Assembly (NCBI GenBank): GCA_035527715.1
Contig: DATKZY010000082.1
Location: forward strand, 53,041-117,040
Source: DSUN01 sp035527715
GTDB taxonomy: Bacteria; Planctomycetota; PUPC01; DSUN01
Length of the DNA stretch: 64,000 bases
Direction of reading: 5' to 3'
Below are positions 33,422-41,352 of this stretch, piece by piece; within the stretch, counting starts at the first letter, position 1, and each line of letters begins with the position of its first letter. The notes under the pieces are model-generated. The model was not told the origin of the DNA, did not search any database, and saw only the letters and a list, made by a program, of their open reading frames with translations. The position numbers were made by a program, and so were the translations under genes.

Positions 33422-34146
33422 GACGGAGCGGTCCGGCCCGCGCTGTCCCGTCGTCGCCCCTTCCCGCGGTAACGCTTCTCCCAGAGCTTCGGGTCGTACT
33501 CTGCCCGGCGCCCGGGGCACACCTCGCGCGGGCAGAGCTGGCAGCTCTCGAAGCGGACCTCCGTCGGAAAGATGATGCCGGACACCGACTTGATGGGCAC
33601 CATCAGAAAGCTGTCGGTCAGCTCCACGCCGATGAGCTTCCGCACGTCGCCAAACACCGAGAAGAGCTGGGCCTGCTCGGAGAGCGGCCAGTCCTCCAGC
33701 GAGCCGGGGTTCATCGTGCTCGTCTTGCCGAGCGCGTGCCTCTCCTTGAGGTGCTCGCGGACATGCTGGATGGCGGCGCCGAGCGCCCTGATCATGAGGG
33801 CGTCGAAGGCGTAGCTGAGCACCATGTCGTCGAGCGACGCCGCATAGCCGGCCAACTCGCGCCCGCACGTGGCGACGAAGGGGAACACCCGCCCTGCCCC
33901 ATCGAGGTTCACGCGGAGCACGCGACTGGTGAATGTCGCGCCGCCGAATTCCACGCGGTCGTCGCCCTTCTTCTCGATGAAGCAGACGTCGTAGACGGCT
34001 TTGGGCCTGGCGATCTTCTGCGCTGCCCTGGCCAGGCGCCTGACCTCGCGCGCGCGGTCGCCTTCGGCGGGGATGCGCAGGCTCTTCAGCAGAGCATCCA
34101 CGTCCAAGGCGAAGGGGATCTGATCGAGAACCTCCATGCCGATCAC
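33418..34146 (-). CDS. methionine-synthase-activation-domain protein (corrinoid activation type)
   Basis: 242 aa. GTG start at 34146 with GAGGA just ahead; ATG at 34137 is possible. MNPGSLEDWPLSEQAQLFSV and SFLMVPIKSVSGIIFPTE match the MetH activation domain that binds S-adenosylmethionine and reactivates corrinoid proteins. The C-terminus has a cysteine cluster CQLCPREVC that may hold an iron-sulfur centre. Stand-alone proteins of this kind accompany corrinoid methyltransferases of the UroD family. Its first codon lies inside a 98-bp duplicate of the larA 3' end: it was once coupled to larA and is now cut off by a TA insertion. Confidence 0.82.
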   Translation of the reverse strand: MIGMEVLDQIPFALDVDALLKSLRIPAEGDRAREVRRLARAAQKIARPKAVYDVCFIEKKGDDRVEFGGATFTSRVLRVNLDGAGRVFPFVATCGRELAGYAASLDDMVLSYAFDALMIRALGAAIQHVREHLKERHALGKTSTMNPGSLEDWPLSEQAQLFSVFGDVRKLIGVELTDSFLMVPIKSVSGIIFPTEVRFESCQLCPREVCPGRRAEYDPKLWEKRYRGKGRRRDSAGRTAPS

Positions 34147-34238
34147 CCAATCCTCGGCACCGAGCCATCGGCCAGGCGATAGAGCATCTCGCCGGCCTTG
34201 GGCACGAGGAGCACGCCCTCGTCCTCGCGGTTGCGCCA
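34141..34238. repeat. duplicate copy of the larA 3' end (copy A)
   Basis: The 98 bp 34141-34238 repeat 34941-35038 at an exact offset of 800 bp with about 5-7 mismatches. On the minus strand it would encode the last 30 residues of the LarA-like protein (EGVLLVPKAGEMLYRLADGS), now without the rest of the gene. It keeps the ribosome site and GTG start of the following gene. Confidence 0.85.
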
Positions 34239-34251
34239 GCCGCTAGACTTG

Positions 34252-34280
34252 ATCGTAGAGAATCCTGCCTGCGCTGTCAA
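34252..34280 (-). promoter_or_regulatory. predicted promoter inside the inserted segment, reading into the 33418-34146 gene
   Basis: Minus strand TTGACA (34275-34280), 17-nt spacer, TACGAT (34252-34257). It can supply transcription to the gene that the insertion separated from larA. Its -35 box is 14 bp from the opposite promoter at 34295. Confidence 0.65.
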
Positions 34281-34294
34281 GAGTAACGCAGCAG

Positions 34295-34323
34295 TTGATA
34301 TCCTGCCGTGACCCTGGTAGCAT
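34295..34323 (+). promoter_or_regulatory. predicted promoter of the DUF433/DUF5615 module
   Basis: TTGATA (34295-34300), 17-nt spacer, TAGCAT (34318-34323), followed by AAGGAGAA before the ATG at 34342. Confidence 0.65.
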
Positions 34324-34341
34324 AGAATCAAGGAGAACGCC

Positions 34342-34566
34342 ATGCAATTCCAGCGAATCACGGTGGACCCGAACATCTGCACCGGCAAACCCTGCATTCG
34401 TGGCCTGCGCTTCCCCGTGTCGCGCCTCCTCGGCCTCCTGGCCTCGGGAGAGACAAGGGAGGCGATCCTCAACGCCTACCCTTACCTTGAGCCAGAGGAC
34501 ATTGACGAGGCGCTCCTCTACGCCGCCTACCTCGCCGAGGAAGAGACGGTGGAGCTGGTGCATTGA
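34342..34566 (+). CDS. DUF433 antitoxin-like protein
   Basis: 74 aa, start with AAGGAGAA 5 nt ahead. The sequence RITVDPNICTGKPCIRGLRF followed by LLASGETREAILNAYPYL and EDIDEALLYAA is the standard DUF433 (VapB45-like) winged-helix protein. It pairs with the DUF5615 gene whose TTG start overlaps its stop. Expected to bind and silence that PIN-like partner and to regulate its own promoter. Confidence 0.9.
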   Translation: MQFQRITVDPNICTGKPCIRGLRFPVSRLLGLLASGETREAILNAYPYLEPEDIDEALLYAAYLAEEETVELVH

Positions 34567-34925
34567 GATTCCTCGTCGACATGCCCCTGTCGCCCATGCT
34601 CGCAGACTGGCTGAACCGGCAAGGCCACGAAGCCGTTCACGCTCTCCAAGTTGGTCTGGACCGTTCGAGCGACGATGCCATCCTGGCCCGGGCCAGCGCT
34701 GAGGGTCAGGTCATAGTCACGGCGGACCTGGACTACCCACGCCTCCTTGCCCTTGCGGGGGCCAAAGGCCCTGGCCTGATCCTCTTCCGGGGAGGCAACT
34801 ACAGCGAAGCCGAGTCCATTGGCAGGTTGAGCGCCGCCCTGGACAGGATCGCGGAGAGAGAACTTCCGCACTCCATCGTTGTCATCGAGAAGCGCCGGAT
34901 CCGCCAGCGCCACCTCCCCATCTGA
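34563..34925 (+). CDS. DUF5615 PIN-like toxin
   Basis: 120 aa, TTG start overlapping the antitoxin stop. RFLVDMPLSPMLADWL gives the first PIN acidic residue (Asp6); SSDDAILARASAEGQVIVTADLDYPRLL carries the others. This is the DUF5615 group of PIN-like ribonucleases (VapC45-like) that pairs with DUF433 proteins. The core ends LPHSIVVIEKRRIRQRHLPI, complete for the family. Inserted between two copies of the larA 3' end. Confidence 0.9.
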   Translation: MRFLVDMPLSPMLADWLNRQGHEAVHALQVGLDRSSDDAILARASAEGQVIVTADLDYPRLLALAGAKGPGLILFRGGNYSEAESIGRLSAALDRIAERELPHSIVVIEKRRIRQRHLPI

Positions 34926-34940
34926 CGCGCCCCTTCCCAA

Positions 34941-35038
34941 GATCACGGAATCCTCGGCACCGAGCCGTCGGCCAGGCGATAGAGCATCTCGCCGGCCTTG
35001 GGCACGAGGAGCACCCCCTCGTCCTCGCGGCCGCGCCA
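34941..35038. repeat. larA 3' end (copy B of the 98-bp duplication)
   Basis: Original copy, within the larA-like gene and including its TGA stop at 34943-34945. Shows the sequence GTGATC at its edge, the same as the start codon region of the 33418-34146 gene in copy A, so the two genes once overlapped by GTGA. Confidence 0.85.
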
Positions 35039-36214
35039 TTCGTCGGGGTTGATGGTCGCCGGGTCGCGGTAGTCGAGGTTGACCTGCCGGCAGCGGGCCT
35101 CGGGAATCGCCGTGGCGAGCACGACGTTGACCCGGGGCTTCTCGATGCCATTCTCGAACGTGCCGATGCCCTTGACGTGGGTCGAGTGGGCCATGACGCC
35201 GCGCGGGACGCCGCGGAACTTGTCCATCTGCTTCAGGAAGTAGTCGCGGCAGTGGTAGCCGATGCGGTCGAGCACACGCCCGTGCGTGTAGGAAATCTCG
35301 TCCACGTGCGGGGCCAGGATGATCAGCTCGCCGCCGTCGGCCACGACGGGTTCGAGCTTGTACATGCACTTGCCCGCCGTCCAGATGTCGTCGTACATTT
35401 TGGGCGCGATGGAGAGCACGCGGCGGAACGGCTTGGGCTTGTAGACGATGTGAATCTTGTCGGAGAGGTCGGCCGCAGCCGAATACGCCTCCTCGGGCGT
35501 GCCGATGAACAGCCCCTTGAGGTCCTGGAACAGCACGACCAGGCTGAAGCAGAACCGCGGCACGGGGATCATCGAGGCCGCGCGGTCCACGACCCTGCGC
35601 ACAGGCGTCCACTTCGTGCCGTTGATCACGGGGTTCGTAATCACGGCGCCGAGCCAATGGAAGAAATTGATGATCTCGGCCCCGGCGATCCCGGGGAAGA
35701 GATACTTGTTGCCGCCCGAGAAGCCCACGACCTCGTGGGGGAACGTGGGGCCGCAGATGATGAGCTGGTCGTAGTCGAAGATCAGCTTGTTGAGGGCGAC
35801 CGGCACGTCCTCGCGCATCAGGCCGTCGGAGATCGCCTCGATCTCGTCGGCGGGGATGGTGCCGATCTGGCGGAGGGCGTCGGGGCGGTCCCACTCGTGG
35901 TTGAACACCTGCACGTCGGCGTACTTCTCGGCCCGCTCCTGCGGCGTGAGGCCGAGGAGGGCGTTGATCTTGTCCTCGGGCATCGCCGGGTGCGTGCCGA
36001 GCGCGATGAGGAAATCCAGCTTCCTCGCCTTCGGGCGAACCAGGTCGCAGAAGAGCCGGAAGAACATCGGCAGCGGGCACGAGCGGGTGCTGTCGGGGAT
36101 GATGACCAGTATGCGCTTGCCCGCCAGCTCGATCTGCCCCAACCCCCTGGCCGCCAGCTCCCGCACTTCCGCGTCGGCGACCTGGCCCGTCTCGTATCCC
36201 TTGCCGATGACCAT
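34943..36214 (-). CDS. larA: LarA-family nickel-dependent racemase-like protein
   Basis: 423 aa. ILVIIPDSTRSCPLPMFF, LIALGTHPAMP, FPHEVVGFSGGNKYLFPGIAG and THVKGIG are typical of the DUF2088/LarA N-domain and its C-domain; the His of GTHP and the Lys of GGNKYLFPG correspond to nickel-pincer-cofactor binding residues of lactate racemase. Planctomycete genomes have many LarA homologues with other 2-hydroxy-acid or sugar-acid substrates, so D/L-lactate is not assured. The ATG at 36214 was chosen because the longer frame runs through the promoter. Formerly coupled to the downstream activation-domain gene. Confidence 0.85.
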   Translation of the reverse strand: MVIGKGYETGQVADAEVRELAARGLGQIELAGKRILVIIPDSTRSCPLPMFFRLFCDLVRPKARKLDFLIALGTHPAMPEDKINALLGLTPQERAEKYADVQVFNHEWDRPDALRQIGTIPADEIEAISDGLMREDVPVALNKLIFDYDQLIICGPTFPHEVVGFSGGNKYLFPGIAGAEIINFFHWLGAVITNPVINGTKWTPVRRVVDRAASMIPVPRFCFSLVVLFQDLKGLFIGTPEEAYSAAADLSDKIHIVYKPKPFRRVLSIAPKMYDDIWTAGKCMYKLEPVVADGGELIILAPHVDEISYTHGRVLDRIGYHCRDYFLKQMDKFRGVPRGVMAHSTHVKGIGTFENGIEKPRVNVVLATAIPEARCRQVNLDYRDPATINPDEWRGREDEGVLLVPKAGEMLYRLADGSVPRIP

Positions 36215-36251
36215 CGGGAGCGCTCCGAAGTGTGTGGCCCCACCTGATCCG

Positions 36252-36280
36252 ATCGTATCACGTTGCCGGGCCAGCCGCAA
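36252..36280 (-). promoter_or_regulatory. predicted larA promoter
   Basis: Minus strand TTGCGG (36275-36280), 17-nt spacer, TACGAT (36252-36257), about 38 bp before the start codon. Confidence 0.55.
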
Positions 36281-36313
36281 TGCAACGCGGAGCCACAGTA
36301 GCGTCAGGCGGGG

Positions 36314-38371
36314 CTATTCCTCCTCCTCGCCGGCCTTGGCCTTGGCGGCCTTTGCGACGATGACCTCCTGCACGCGCGAGGGCACCGCCTCGTAGTGCGA
36401 GAACTCCATGGTGTAGCTGCCCTCGCCGCCGGTGATGGAGCGAAGCTGCGTCGAGTAGTTCGAGACCTCGGCGAGGGGCACCTGGGCGCTGATGGTCTGC
36501 TGGTCGCCCTCGACGCCCATGCCCTGGATGCGGCCCCGCCGGCCGCTGAGGTCGCCCGAGATGTCGCCGAAGTACTTCGAGGGCACCGTGATTTCCATGT
36601 TCACGATGGGCTCGAGCAACTGGGGCCTCGCCCCGCGGAACGCCTCGCTGAAGGCCCGCGACGAGGCGATCTTGAACGCCGCCTCCGAGCTGTCCACGTC
36701 GTGGTACTTGCCGTCGTACACCGCCACCCGAATGTCCACCACCGGGCAGCCGGCGATGACGCCCTTCGCCATCGTCTCCCGCACGCCCTTCTCGACTGCG
36801 GGCACGAACTGCCGCGGGATCGAGCCGCCGTAGATCTCGTCCACGAACTCGAACGCCTGGCCGCGCTCGAGCGGCTCGACGCGGAGGTGGACCTCGGCGA
36901 ACTGGCCGCGGCCGCCCGTCTGCTTCTTGTGGCGGTAGGCCGCGCTGTTCTTGCCGGCGATGGTCTCCTTGTAGGGGATGCGGGGCTCCTTGAGGTCCAT
37001 CTCGACCTCGAAGGGCTTGCGGCTCAGCTTGCTCGTCACCACGTCGAGGTGCAGGTCGCTCATGCCGCTGATGATGAGTTCCTCTGTCTGCTCCTCGCGG
37101 CCCGCCAGGAACGTCTTGTCCTGGCTCGCGATGCGCGACAGCGCGGTGCTCATGCGCTGCTCGTCGGCGCGCGTCTTCGGCTCAGCGGCACGCGACACCA
37201 TGGGCACAGGGAACTGGATGGCCGGGTAGGCCACAGGGTCCCGCTCGTCGCACAAGGTGTCGGAAACCTCGAGCGACTCGATCTTCGCGATGACGATGAG
37301 GTCGCCCGCGACCGCGGAGTCCACTTCCACCTGGTCCTTCGCCTGCATGCGGTAGATGTGGCCGAGCTTGCTGCGCTCGCCCGCGCGCACGTTGAACAGG
37401 CCATCCTCGGGCCTCAGGGTCCCGGAGAAGACGCGGACGAAGGCCAGCTTGCCCACGTAGGGGTCGTAGAGGGTCTTGAACACCTGTCCGCTGAAGGGGG
37501 CATCCTCCGAGGCCGGCCGCTCGACGACCTCCTCGGTGCCCGGCCTCGTGGCCGTGCGCTGGAGCCCTTCGGCCGGCGACGGGAAGAGCGCGCAGATGCC
37601 GTCGAGGAGTTCGGCGACACCGATCCGCCTCTCGGCGGCGCAGCAGAAGATGGGCACGAGCGCCCCTTTGGCCACGGCGCGCCCCGCCGCGGCCAGCAGC
37701 TCGGCCGGCGAGATTTCCTCGCCCTCCAGGTAGCGCTCCATCAGCGAGTCGTCGGACTCGACGATGGCCTCCTTGAGCGCCTCGGCCGCGGCGGCCACTC
37801 TCGGCGCCAGGTCGGCCGGCGCGTCGGCCGGCGGGTTCAGCGTGCTCACCACGCCCGTCAGGCCGGCTCCCGAGCCGATCGGCAGGTTCACCGGCACGCA
37901 CGCCTTCCCGAAGAGGGCCCGGACGCTCTCGACCACCTGCTCGAATTTCGCGTTCTCAGCGTCGGCCTTCGTGATGACGATGGCGCGTGCAAGCCCCTGC
38001 TGCACGGCGCGCTTCCAGGCGCGCCGGGTATTCACCTGAACCCCCGCGTCCGCGGCGACGGCGACGATGGCCGTCTCGACCGCTGCGCAGGCGCTGGCCA
38101 CCTCGCCGAAGAAGTCGTCGTAGCCGGGCGTGTCAATGATCTGGAGCTGCTTGCCCTTGTGCTTGGCGTAGAGGAGGGTGGAGTAGATGGTGAACCGCCG
38201 CTCCTTCTCCTCGTCGTCGAAGTCCACGATGGACGTCCCTTCGCGGGGCTTGCCCATGCGGCTGGTGACGCCCGTCTCCATCAGGATCGCCTCGGCGAGC
38301 GTGGTTTTGCCCACCGCGCCGTGGCCCGTAATCGTGAAGTTCCGCAGGTCCGCGGTCTTATGGTCGGCCAT
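36314..38371 (-). CDS. EF-G-like translational GTPase paralogue
   Basis: 685 aa with GGAGG before the ATG. The GTPase domain has P-loop GHGAVGKTT, DTPGYDDFF and, in place of the usual NKxD, the phrase VITKAD, so guanine recognition is altered but related. EF-G domains II-V follow, with TGGRGQFAEVHLRVEPL and the domain IV/V phrases GVRETMAKGVIAGCPVVD and GRRGRIQGMG. This is the shorter EF-G-like (FusA2-type) group found as second copies in many bacteria, with unclear roles in recycling or stress; the canonical fusA is not in this window. C-terminal tail KAKAGEEEE is unusual. Confidence 0.88.
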   Translation of the reverse strand: MADHKTADLRNFTITGHGAVGKTTLAEAILMETGVTSRMGKPREGTSIVDFDDEEKERRFTIYSTLLYAKHKGKQLQIIDTPGYDDFFGEVASACAAVETAIVAVAADAGVQVNTRRAWKRAVQQGLARAIVITKADAENAKFEQVVESVRALFGKACVPVNLPIGSGAGLTGVVSTLNPPADAPADLAPRVAAAAEALKEAIVESDDSLMERYLEGEEISPAELLAAAGRAVAKGALVPIFCCAAERRIGVAELLDGICALFPSPAEGLQRTATRPGTEEVVERPASEDAPFSGQVFKTLYDPYVGKLAFVRVFSGTLRPEDGLFNVRAGERSKLGHIYRMQAKDQVEVDSAVAGDLIVIAKIESLEVSDTLCDERDPVAYPAIQFPVPMVSRAAEPKTRADEQRMSTALSRIASQDKTFLAGREEQTEELIISGMSDLHLDVVTSKLSRKPFEVEMDLKEPRIPYKETIAGKNSAAYRHKKQTGGRGQFAEVHLRVEPLERGQAFEFVDEIYGGSIPRQFVPAVEKGVRETMAKGVIAGCPVVDIRVAVYDGKYHDVDSSEAAFKIASSRAFSEAFRGARPQLLEPIVNMEITVPSKYFGDISGDLSGRRGRIQGMGVEGDQQTISAQVPLAEVSNYSTQLRSITGGEGSYTMEFSHYEAVPSRVQEVIVAKAAKAKAGEEEE

Positions 38372-38421
38372 GCCGTCCTCCAGGAGCCCATGCAGCCAGG
38401 TTGGAACACGCAAAGACCTTT

Positions 38422-38449
38422 ATTATAGCTGTGAGGGAAGAAATAGCAA
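38422..38449 (-). promoter_or_regulatory. predicted promoter of the EF-G-like gene
   Basis: Minus strand TTGCTA (38444-38449), 16-nt spacer, TATAAT (38422-38427), 51 bp before the start codon. Confidence 0.65.
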
Positions 38450-38632
38450 GCCCAAGAACCGGGCGAGTATGGCCCCCAGCGATGGTATCCTTTCCCGTCT
38501 CCTCGTACTCGTCGTCGTCCTCGTCGTCGTCGTCGATTCTCTGGGCTTCTCCCCCTTCCGCATGACCACCCGTGCAACACGAGCGGGGGGCGGGATGGGG
38601 GGCGGGGGGCGCCCCCGCCTCCCGCAAGGTGC

Positions 38633-38674
38633 TCAAGATGGCCACGCGCGCGCAAGGGGAGGTGGCCATCTTGA
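38633..38674. repeat. stem-loop 1 of the conserved-loop family
   Basis: Perfect 13-bp stem TCAAGATGGCCAC (38633-38645) with its complement at 38662-38674; 16-nt loop GCGCGCGCAAGGGGAG. Confidence 0.75.
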
Positions 38675-38815
38675 CGGGATGAATCTCGACAGGTGCCCAT
38701 TCCCATAAGTGTCGCACACGAAAGCACATGCAGCCATGCCTGGCTTCACGACCCGCGTTCCAGCGCTGCGTCAAGATGGCCACCCCTCTCCCCGCCGCCA
38801 TCTCTACCATCTCGA

Positions 38816-38857
38816 CCATCTCGACCACCTGCGCAATACGGGGGGTGGTCGAGATGG
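38816..38857. repeat. stem-loop 2 of the conserved-loop family
   Basis: Perfect 14-bp stem CCATCTCGACCACC (38816-38829) with its complement at 38844-38857; loop TGCGCAATACGGGG. Confidence 0.75.
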
Positions 38858-38928
38858 AGGCTCCCGCCGAGCACTCACAGCCGCTCTTCCCACGCAGGCG
38901 ACCACGACGCCGCCGACGACCAAGCTGC

Positions 38929-38970
38929 TCAAGATGCTCACGCGCGCAACACGGGGGGTGAGCATCTTGA
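38929..38970. repeat. stem-loop 3 of the conserved-loop family
   Basis: Perfect 13-bp stem TCAAGATGCTCAC (38929-38941) with its complement at 38958-38970; 16-nt loop GCGCGCAACACGGGGG. Confidence 0.75.
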
Positions 38971-39218
38971 ACCCACGCCGGGCACGCACGGGCCGCAGCC
39001 CATAGAGTCTGTGGCCGCAGTTACTTGTGGCCTTCATCCCACCTTCGCCGCCCGCCTTCCCAGCCCCGTCAAGATGCTCACCCCAGCGGAAACGGAGCAA
39101 CCGTCGCCACGGCAGCAACCGCGGATGGCACCGACGCGCGCAGATGAGAGACCACAGTAGGGCGTGCATACTTGCACGCGAAAATCAAGTATGGCGCCCC
39201 CCGAACCGTCCGGACAGT

Positions 39219-39758
39219 TCACGGTTCGCCGTTGCGGACCGACTCCAGTCGGCGCAGCAAGCACTCCCAGGCCCCCGTCGATTGGGGGGGTGCCGAGCCT
39301 TTGATCCAGAAGAGCGTATACGCCCAGGTCCTTGGAGAACCTAGCTTCTCCGTCGTCGGGAGCCATTTGTACGTCTCGTGGTCCTTCAGCGACACATAGA
39401 TGCAACAGATGCGAGAGTTGCTGGCCCGGATTCGCTCGAACGTCCCCTTGAGGCTGCTCAGACCCTTCTCGCAGAACGAGCCGTAATTCTTGACCTCAAA
39501 GACCACCTGCACGTCATCCGGCTCGTAGACCAGGCCGTACTGCGGTTTCGCACCGGCGCGCGCGATCAGTAGATCAACCTCGACGGGCACGCCCCGGATG
39601 AACACGTCGCGCCTCGAGACGGGAAAACCGAGCTCGCACAATGCCTCCCTCAGAATCTCAACAGTGACTGCACCGGGGAACTTCGTCCACCTGGACTTCG
39701 GAACGAAGTACTTCGTGGCCTCACTCACGGCCTCAAGCAGTCCATCTGCGCTCATCAT
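39219..39758 (-). CDS. PD-(D/E)XK nuclease-like protein
   Basis: 179 aa with GGAGG shortly before the ATG. A PD-(D/E)XK core can be read: Glu34 in the first helix, Asp62 in VEVDLLIAR, then VQVVFEVKNYG with Glu88 and Lys90. The N-terminal helices and the C-terminal part (ICCIYVSLKDHETYKWL) suit a restriction-type or repair nuclease-like fold of the kind seen in Mrr or orphan defence nucleases. No methylase or helicase partner is adjacent, and it lies between repeat-filled gaps, so a horizontally moved solitary gene is likely. Confidence 0.75.
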   Translation of the reverse strand: MMSADGLLEAVSEATKYFVPKSRWTKFPGAVTVEILREALCELGFPVSRRDVFIRGVPVEVDLLIARAGAKPQYGLVYEPDDVQVVFEVKNYGSFCEKGLSSLKGTFERIRASNSRICCIYVSLKDHETYKWLPTTEKLGSPRTWAYTLFWIKGSAPPQSTGAWECLLRRLESVRNGEP

Positions 39759-40596
39759 GTGTGCCTCCAGGGTACACGATGGGACGAATCACAAATCACC
39801 AGTCAGCAACACTGCTGTCCAAGATGATCACGCTGCCAAAGTCTTCCCCCCTCGTATAGTCCGGGGGGGGCACCATACCGGATTCCTTGAGCGGCCGCTC
39901 CGCCCGCGATCACAAGATTCATCGGCCTGCTCACGAGGACGCGAGCGACGCTGGACCCTGGTCCTCACCCAATGTGCTACCGCCCCAGATCGGCCCTGTC
40001 AAGAGGCGCGATGACTGACACGCCCCCAGTTTCCGCCTTCGTGTGGTCGCGAGCCCATTCTCCCCGCTCCGCGAGGAGCCAAAGCGGTGACTTCGTCACC
40101 GCACTCCATAGTCCACGGCCTTGCGATGCGGGAGGAATATGGAGTGCGGCATCGCAGATGCCGCTGTGGCTCGCAGCGGAGCGGCGGAGGGGCCGAAGCA
40201 CGCTTCCCGAGATACAGATAGCGCCCAGCAATCCAGCGATTTGGAGTCCACGCCCCCACTGGGCTTGTCCCAGTGGAGCGGTGATTGGCAACTACAGCAG
40301 CGGCCAGCCTCACCCCCTCGCCCCGACCCCCTCCCTCAGAGGGAGGGGGCAGGGGGAGGGTGCACCCGCCATCCAAGGTCCGACCCTCACCCTGCCCTCT
40401 CCCTGGAAGGGAGAGGGGTGGAGAGGGGGATGGGGGGTGAGGGACGCCCTGGGTAGTTGCCAATCCTTCGCTCCGCCGACACAAGGGCCTGCCCTGAGCG
40501 AAGCCGAAGGGTCGGCGGGTGCGGCGCCAGTGCCCATGGGCGCCCTTTCCTGTACACCTTTCTCTGTGGTGCAGTACTTGGGATTTGAATCCGCCG
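39759..40596. other. repeat-filled non-coding stretch
   Basis: No supported gene. Visible elements: two hairpins of the kind CCCTCCCTC-AGA-GAGGGAGGG and CTCTCCCTGGAAGGGAGAG within 40330-40430, the phrase CTGAGCGAAGCCGAAGGGTC near 40495 (a dispersed repeat found in many environmental genomes), and an 11-bp inverted pair ATTGGCAACTA (40284-40294)/TAGTTGCCAAT (40454-40464) that brackets the first elements. Confidence 0.55.
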
Positions 40597-41331
40597 TCAG
40601 CGGGCCATCGGGAACTCGCGCAGGGCGCGGGCAATCGCCTGGTGCAGACGCGGCACCCAGGAGGCAAGGGCCGACGTGTCCACTGTGCTTCCTGGCTTCC
40701 GGAGGTCGCAGGGGGCACTGATGACCGTCACGCGCCCGATGCCCACCCTGGCCGCGAGGACGAACAGCTCCTCGATGGCAGGGTCGCCGAGGGCGATGCA
40801 GCCGATGGAGACGGCGTTGCCGTGGAGGAAGATGTCGCCGCCAAGGTCGGTCCGCCCGTCCTCCTTCGCCCGCGCGCGGTCGAAGGCGTTCGGGTAGTCG
40901 AGCTTCATCGAGAGATGGTAGCTGCTGTTGGGATTCAGGTGCTCGATGCGGTAGATGCCCTCGGGCACCTGGCGGTCGCCGCGGCGCAGCTTCGGCCCAG
41001 TGGTGCCGCTGGCCGCGAGGATGGGGTAGGAGCGGATGAGCGCCCAGCCCCTCCCCTTCCCTGCCCACAGCTCCAGCCGTTTCTCCTCCTTGAAGGCGAG
41101 GAGCGCGATGCGCGGCGGTGGGTACTCGACGCAGGCCTTCTCGAAGTGCGGCTTCAGCCGCGCCTCCGCCGCAGGGCCATAGATGCGAAGGATGTCGTCA
41201 ACCGAGCGCTTCCCCGCCACGCTCCGACACGCGGGATACCACACGCCCCGTCCGTATCGCCAGAACGCTGCCGCAGCACCCACAGCCACGGCGACCCCAG
41301 CGATGAGCAGCACTCTCCTGCTTCTCTTCAT
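40597..41331 (-). CDS. L,D-transpeptidase (YkuD-type)
   Basis: 244 aa. One N-terminal membrane anchor (RVLLIAGVAVAVGAAAAFW) is followed by a YkuD catalytic domain: conserved His in IFLHGNAVS and the nucleophile Cys in SIGCIALGD. Such enzymes cross-link peptidoglycan or attach proteins to it in the periplasm. A preceding region (ACRSVAGKRSVDDILRIYG) is typical of the long ErfK-like forms. The start ATG at 41331 has only a weak ribosome site; a TTG at 41352 is an alternative. Confidence 0.88.
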   Translation of the reverse strand: MKRSRRVLLIAGVAVAVGAAAAFWRYGRGVWYPACRSVAGKRSVDDILRIYGPAAEARLKPHFEKACVEYPPPRIALLAFKEEKRLELWAGKGRGWALIRSYPILAASGTTGPKLRRGDRQVPEGIYRIEHLNPNSSYHLSMKLDYPNAFDRARAKEDGRTDLGGDIFLHGNAVSIGCIALGDPAIEELFVLAARVGIGRVTVISAPCDLRKPGSTVDTSALASWVPRLHQAIARALREFPMAR

Positions 41332-41352
41332 TCCGCGTTCTGCGTTCCGCAA

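Larger units (their letters stand above)
38450..39218. other. non-coding repeat island with variable-stem hairpins
   Basis: No credible gene in about 770 bp. It contains a GTC trinucleotide run (about 38499-38535), tandem CATCTCGAC words near 38800-38826, and three stem-loops (38633-38674, 38816-38857, 38929-38970) whose stems differ but whose loops share GCGCAA followed by ACGGGGG. Single half-units (TCAAGATG plus GCCAC or CTCAC) occur again at about 38771 and 39068. Confidence 0.65.

Noticed and set aside
38633..38970. CRISPR array or rho-independent terminators
   Set aside because: The conserved part is the loop rather than a repeated direct unit, spacing is irregular, and no T-run follows the stems.
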